Assembly (NCBI RefSeq): GCF_015352985.1
Contig: NZ_JACYXF010000033.1
Span: 1-62,262 of the forward strand
Direction of reading: 5' to 3'
DNA: 62,262 nt
Origin: Noviherbaspirillum malthae
Lineage (GTDB): Bacteria > Pseudomonadota > Gammaproteobacteria > Burkholderiales > Burkholderiaceae_D
Shown here one piece after another: positions 58,913-62,262 of this stretch (positions are counted from its first letter, which is position 1; each line of letters begins with the position of its first letter). The notes beneath the pieces are model-generated. The model did not search any database, was not told the DNA's origin, and worked only from the letters and a program-made list of their open reading frames with translations. The translations under genes and the position numbers were made by a program.

Positions 58913-60187
58913 TTAGAAAATCAGAACCGCCCGGAAATCATTCACATTGGTCAGCGTCGGACCAGTAACAATCAAATCGCCCAGCGCGCTGAAGAAACCA
59001 TAACCGTTGTTATCGTCCAGCATGGCATTTGCATCGATATCCGCAGTCGCGGCGCGCGCCAGGGTATCGGGATCGATCACCGCGCCGGCATTGTCTTCGG
59101 AGCCATCGATGCCGTCGGTATCGCAGGCAATCGCATGCACACCGGGCATGCCGTCCAGCGCCACGGCCAGTGCGAGCAGGAACTCGGCATTGCGGCCGCC
59201 GCGTCCCTTGCCGCGCACCGTCACGGTCGTCTCGCCTCCGGACAGCAGCACGCGCGGCTTGCCGTCGGCTTTCACCTGCTGCCGCATCTCGCGCACGATG
59301 TCCGCATGCTCGGCAGCCACCTCGCGCGCTTCACCTTCGATGTGGTCGGACAGGATACGCGGTTCGATCCCGAGTTCGCGCGCGCGGTTCGCGGCGGCTT
59401 CCAGTGCCGTCATTGCCGTGGCCACGACCTCATGTGCGTGGCCGGAAAAACGCGGATCGCCGGGCTTCGGTGTTTCCAGTTCGCCCGATGCAAGGCGAGC
59501 CTTGATGTCGGCAGGAACTTCGATGCCGTATTTGTCGATGATGCGCAATGCGTCATCGCAGGTGGTAGCGTCGGGAATCGTCGGTCCGCTCGCCACATGG
59601 CTGGGGTCGTCCCCGGGAATGTCGGAGATGAGCAGCGTATGGACCCGGCCCTTGCACGCGGCAGCAAGCCTTCCGCCCTTGATGGCCGACAGATGCTTGC
59701 GCACGCAGTTCATTTCCGAAATGCTGGCGCCGGAACGCAGCAGCGCCCGGTTGATCGCCTGCTTGTCGCTGAAGGCTAGTCCCTCCGCAGGAGCGGCGAG
59801 CAGCGAGGAACCGCCGCCCGAGATCAGGCAAAGCAGCAGATCGTCCTTCTCCAGCGATCGCGCCAGCGCCAGGATGCGCTGGGCCGCCGCCGCGCCGGCA
59901 GTGTCGGGCACGGGATGCGCGGCCTCCACGACTTCGATGCGGCGTGTCGGCGCGCCATGCCCGTAACGGGTCACGACCAGCCCGGACAATTCGCCCTGCC
60001 AGTTCGCCTCCACCGCCTGCGCCATCGCCGCGGCGCCCTTCCCCGCACCGATCACGACGGTACGGCCGGCAGGCGGCGCAGGCAGATGCGAAGGCACGCA
60101 TCCCGCGGCACTGACGGCGGCCACCGCCTTGTCAAACAGATCGAGCAGATCCGCGCGCGGCGCGGTACGGTGATGCTGGCTGGTCAT
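58913..60187 (-). CDS. MOFRL-family glycerate 2-kinase
   Basis: 424 residues from the ATG at 60187; a longer frame to 60646 is a shadow of the reductase gene. N-terminal GckA/TtuD domain (VVIGAGKGAAAMAQAVEANW, LCLISGGGSSLLAAPAEGL near 112, SEMNCVRKHLSAIKGGRLA near 150), C-terminal MOFRL domain (LSGGETTVTVRGKGRGGRNA near 315, ACDTDGIDGSEDNAGAVID near 355). It phosphorylates D-glycerate, usually at C2, feeding glycolysis. Directly after the tartronate semialdehyde reductase gene, giving the last two steps of glucarate/galactarate degradation. Also called hydroxypyruvate reductase TtuD in older annotation. Confidence 0.9.
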   Translation of the reverse strand: MTSQHHRTAPRADLLDLFDKAVAAVSAAGCVPSHLPAPPAGRTVVIGAGKGAAAMAQAVEANWQGELSGLVVTRYGHGAPTRRIEVVEAAHPVPDTAGAAAAQRILALARSLEKDDLLLCLISGGGSSLLAAPAEGLAFSDKQAINRALLRSGASISEMNCVRKHLSAIKGGRLAAACKGRVHTLLISDIPGDDPSHVASGPTIPDATTCDDALRIIDKYGIEVPADIKARLASGELETPKPGDPRFSGHAHEVVATAMTALEAAANRARELGIEPRILSDHIEGEAREVAAEHADIVREMRQQVKADGKPRVLLSGGETTVTVRGKGRGGRNAEFLLALAVALDGMPGVHAIACDTDGIDGSEDNAGAVIDPDTLARAATADIDANAMLDDNNGYGFFSALGDLIVTGPTLTNVNDFRAVLIF

Positions 60188-60207
60188 GGCGAAAAGGGCC
60201 TGCCTGA

Positions 60208-61089
60208 TCAGGCGATAGGATGGTTGGACATCAGTTCCAGCGCGCGGCACAGCGCGGAATGATCGCTCTTGGCGAAGCCGTTGGCCACGCAGGTATTGAA
60301 CAATTCCTGTGCCGTCGCGGTATTGGGCAGCGTGACGCCGAGCGCACGCGCGCCTTGCAGCGCAAGGTTGAGATCCTTCTGGTGTAATTCGATGCGGAAG
60401 CCCGGATCGAAGGTGCGCTTGACCATGCGCTCGCCATGCACTTCGAGAATGCGCGACGAGGCGAAACCGCCCATCAGCGCCTGGCGCACGCGTGCCGGAT
60501 CGGCACCCGCCTTCGAGGCAAACAGCAGCGCTTCGCTGACCGCTTCGATGGTCAGTGCGACGATGATCTGGTTGGCCACCTTGGTGGTCTGGCCGGCGCC
60601 GTTTTCGCCGACGTGCGTAATGTTCTTGCCCATCAGCTCGAAGCAAGGCTTGACGCGCTCGAATCCTTCGACCGTGCCGCCGACCATGATGGTCAGCGTG
60701 GCGCCCTTGGCGCCGACCTCGCCGCCGGAGACCGGGGCATCGAGATATTCGCAGTCGAGCGCATTGATGCGCTTGGCGAACTCTTTCGTCTCGATCGGCG
60801 AGATGGAGCTCATGTCGACCACGGCCTTGCCGGCCGTCAGGCCCGCTGCGACGCCGTTATCCGAGAACAGCACCTTTTCGACGTCCGGCGTATCCGGCAC
60901 CATCAGGAAGATGATGTCGGCGTTCTTCGCCACTTCCGCCGCTGAATTGCAATAGGTTGCCTGGCCATTGAGGGGATCCTGTGCCGGCTTGGTGCGGGTA
61001 TGAACGAACAGCTGGTGTCCGCCCTTCTGCAGGTTCAGTGCCATGGGCGCGCCCATGATGCCCAGTCCGATGAAACCGAGGTTTGCCAT
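60208..61089 (-). CDS. garR: 2-hydroxy-3-oxopropionate (tartronate semialdehyde) reductase
   Basis: 293 residues, beta-hydroxyacid dehydrogenase family. NAD-binding GFIGLGIMGAPMALNLQKGG near 5-24, substrate signature YLDAPVSGGEVGAKGATLTI near 114-133, catalytic Lys in GQTTKVANQIIVAL near 170. It reduces tartronate semialdehyde to D-glycerate. Between the aldolase that makes the semialdehyde and the kinase that uses glycerate. A GlxR role in glyoxylate metabolism is possible but there is no glyoxylate carboligase nearby. Confidence 0.92.
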   Translation of the reverse strand: MANLGFIGLGIMGAPMALNLQKGGHQLFVHTRTKPAQDPLNGQATYCNSAAEVAKNADIIFLMVPDTPDVEKVLFSDNGVAAGLTAGKAVVDMSSISPIETKEFAKRINALDCEYLDAPVSGGEVGAKGATLTIMVGGTVEGFERVKPCFELMGKNITHVGENGAGQTTKVANQIIVALTIEAVSEALLFASKAGADPARVRQALMGGFASSRILEVHGERMVKRTFDPGFRIELHQKDLNLALQGARALGVTLPNTATAQELFNTCVANGFAKSDHSALCRALELMSNHPIA

Positions 61090-61152
61090 GTAGTTCTCCT
61101 TGATGATGAGTGAGCGACGCCGGCCGGCCTGCCGATTGCGGCAGGCCGCCGC

Positions 61153-61929
61153 TCAGGCGTCTTGCCGGGTCGATTCGGCGAGATTCCGCAGCGCTGCTTC
61201 GGCACCGCTGCGGAGCAATGTGATATCGGTCGTGATGGCGACGAAGTCGAAACCGCTGCGCACATATTCCGCCGCCAAGGCCGCATCCGGCATCAGGATG
61301 CCGATCGGCTTGCCGGCCGCGTGGCAGCGTTCGCGCGCGGAATGAATCTGCTTCTGCACGTCGGGATGCTTGTTGTCGCCGAGATAGCCCAGTGCCGCGG
61401 CGAGGTCCGACGGACCGACGAACAGCGCATCGACGCCGTCGACTGCGGCGATCGCTTCGATGTTGGCGAGGCCGGCTGCAGATTCGATCTGCACCACGAG
61501 GCAGGTTTCGCTGTTGACCTGTGCAAAGTAATCGGTGTCGCGTCCATAGCGGTTGGCACGCGTGCCGGCCGACACGCCGCGGATGCCCAGCGGCGGATAA
61601 CGCATTGCGGCCACCGCGCGGCGGGCATCGTCGGTGGAATCCACCATGGGAATCACCAGCGTCTGCGCGCCGATGTCGAGCATGCGCTTGATGATGATGG
61701 TGTCATTGACGGCCGGGCGCACCAGCGCCGGCATGTCGCTCTGCGCGACGGTGCGCAGCTGTTCGAGCACCATCGGCACGTCGTTGGGCGCATGCTCGCT
61801 GTCGATCAGCACCCAGTCGTAGCTGGATTGCGTCAGTACTTCCAGCACGTTGCTGCTGGCAAGCATGCTCCATATGCCGATCTGCTGTTGTCGTGCCTGT
61901 AAACGTGCCTTGAAGGAATTGGTTTTCAT
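61153..61929 (-). CDS. garL: 5-keto-4-deoxy-D-glucarate aldolase-like HpcH/HpaI protein
   Basis: 258 residues. Catalytic base pair in WVLIDSEHAPND near 39-50 (Glu and His), Arg in ALVRPAVNDTI near 70, metal-binding Glu in LVVQIESAAGLANI near 150 and Asp in LFVGPSDLAAALG near 175. These class II aldolases split 2-keto-3-deoxyglucarate into pyruvate and tartronate semialdehyde. The downstream reductase and kinase fit this. HpaI-type aromatic degradation is unlikely here. Confidence 0.88.
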   Translation of the reverse strand: MKTNSFKARLQARQQQIGIWSMLASSNVLEVLTQSSYDWVLIDSEHAPNDVPMVLEQLRTVAQSDMPALVRPAVNDTIIIKRMLDIGAQTLVIPMVDSTDDARRAVAAMRYPPLGIRGVSAGTRANRYGRDTDYFAQVNSETCLVVQIESAAGLANIEAIAAVDGVDALFVGPSDLAAALGYLGDNKHPDVQKQIHSARERCHAAGKPIGILMPDAALAAEYVRSGFDFVAITTDITLLRSGAEAALRNLAESTRQDA

Positions 61930-62050
61930 GGAAGCCTCGGTGGATCAAGTAGGACGACGGCGTGCGGGAGTGTTGCGGATGCTTCGGTGCGTGCCGGCAT
62001 CTGATTTTTTCTAGGCAATGCGCTTGCCTGGCAAGGCTTCTGTGGTGCAT

Positions 62051-62113
62051 GGCGGAGCCTTGACCGGCGCTCCGCCATTGTAGCTTCGAACGCCGCCGGA
62101 GGTTTCCGGCGGC
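62051..62113. terminator. Two consecutive hairpins between dctM and garL
   Basis: GGCGGAGC/GCTCCGCC at 62051-62076 and GCCGCCGGA/TCCGGCGGC at 62092-62113. Neither is followed by a T run. They may protect the dctM message end or partly terminate transcription between the transport and enzyme genes. Confidence 0.45.
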
Positions 62114-62130
62114 ATGAACTGCTTTGTGTA

Positions 62131-62262
62131 TTACTTGCCCAGCATGACCGAGGGCAGCCAGAGCGAGAACGAAGGCACGTAGGTGATCAGCAGCATGGCG
62201 GCAATCAGCGCGCCGTAGAACGGCCAGATCGTCTTCATCACCTGCCCCACGCTCACCCCGCC
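62131..62262 (-). CDS. dctM: TRAP transporter large permease DctM (system 3), C-terminal end
   Basis: Only the last 43 residues are in the window; the gene continues past the right edge. VMKTIWPFYGALIAAMLLIT followed by a YVPSFSLWLPSVMLGK end is the standard final helix and tail of DctM. It lies upstream of the GarL-like aldolase in the same direction, so a TRAP importer probably supplies glucarate or galactarate to this operon. Confidence 0.85.
   Translation of the reverse strand, partial: GGVSVGQVMKTIWPFYGALIAAMLLITYVPSFSLWLPSVMLGK

Noticed and set aside
60188..60646. 153-codon extension of the glycerate kinase frame
   Set aside because: Reads the garR gene out of frame; the family start MTSQHHRTAPRADLLDLF begins at 60187.

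Overview
The window looks like one chromosomal segment of a high-GC betaproteobacterium. The abundance of Bug-type tripartite tricarboxylate (TTT) receptors, TRAP transporters, FCD-type GntR regulators and CzcCBA/ChrBA metal resistance genes is typical of Burkholderiales; an Oxalobacteraceae member (Herbaspirillum-like) is my best guess but is not proven. No rRNA, tRNA, CRISPR array or prophage was seen.

Region 1 (0.5-4 kb): a Bug receptor and a D-threonine-aldolase-like PLP enzyme run leftward, divergent from an unusual GntR regulator with two winged-helix domains. Region 2 (4.4-12.5 kb): a leftward heavy-metal efflux cluster with a CzcI-like small protein, CzcC/TolC, a His-rich membrane protein, CzcB, CzcA and a small periplasmic protein, plus a His-tailed EamA transporter broken by one stop codon. 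Region 3 (12.6-18.5 kb): chromate resistance chrB-chrA followed by a decaying stretch: a frameshifted remnant of a second ChrB-domain gene, a secreted LamG/DUF1080-like gene frameshifted at an 8-bp tandem repeat, two small genes, a complete IS4-family element with an 11-bp target duplication and a degraded IS1595-type transposase start.

Region 4 (18.7-24.3 kb): a nitrate/sulfonate-type ABC importer in one operon with an allophanate-hydrolase-like amidase and a second amidase. Region 5 (24.3-46.9 kb): sugar-acid catabolism. It holds two complete TRAP systems, an L-idonate-5-dehydrogenase-like enzyme, two paralogous GntR regulators, two Ldh2-type dehydrogenases, two SDRs, an altronate/galactarate dehydratase, a Bug/TctB/TctA transporter, and an IlvD-type dehydratase with a fumarylacetoacetase-fold protein (Weimberg-like) next to a LysR regulator. 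Palindromic TGGT/ACCA operators sit in several of its promoter regions.

Region 6 (47.9-54.9 kb): a ptxS-kgu-like 2-ketogluconate cluster. A LacI-type regulator is flanked by TGAAACCGGTTTCA palindromes and followed by a polar-amino-acid-type ABC importer and the kguE, kguK and kguD equivalents. Region 7 (54.9-58.4 kb): a secreted beta-helix protein and two GntR regulators. Region 8 (58.9-62.3 kb): a leftward glucarate/galactarate lower pathway (TRAP permease end, GarL-like aldolase, GarR-like reductase, MOFRL glycerate kinase).

A family of intergenic repeats (about 31.0, 37.6, 43.6 and 58.7 kb) contains two consecutive hairpins whose stems differ between copies by compensating base changes. 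Some copies lie between convergent genes, others between a solute-receptor gene and its membrane-subunit genes. This is the least explained structure in the window.
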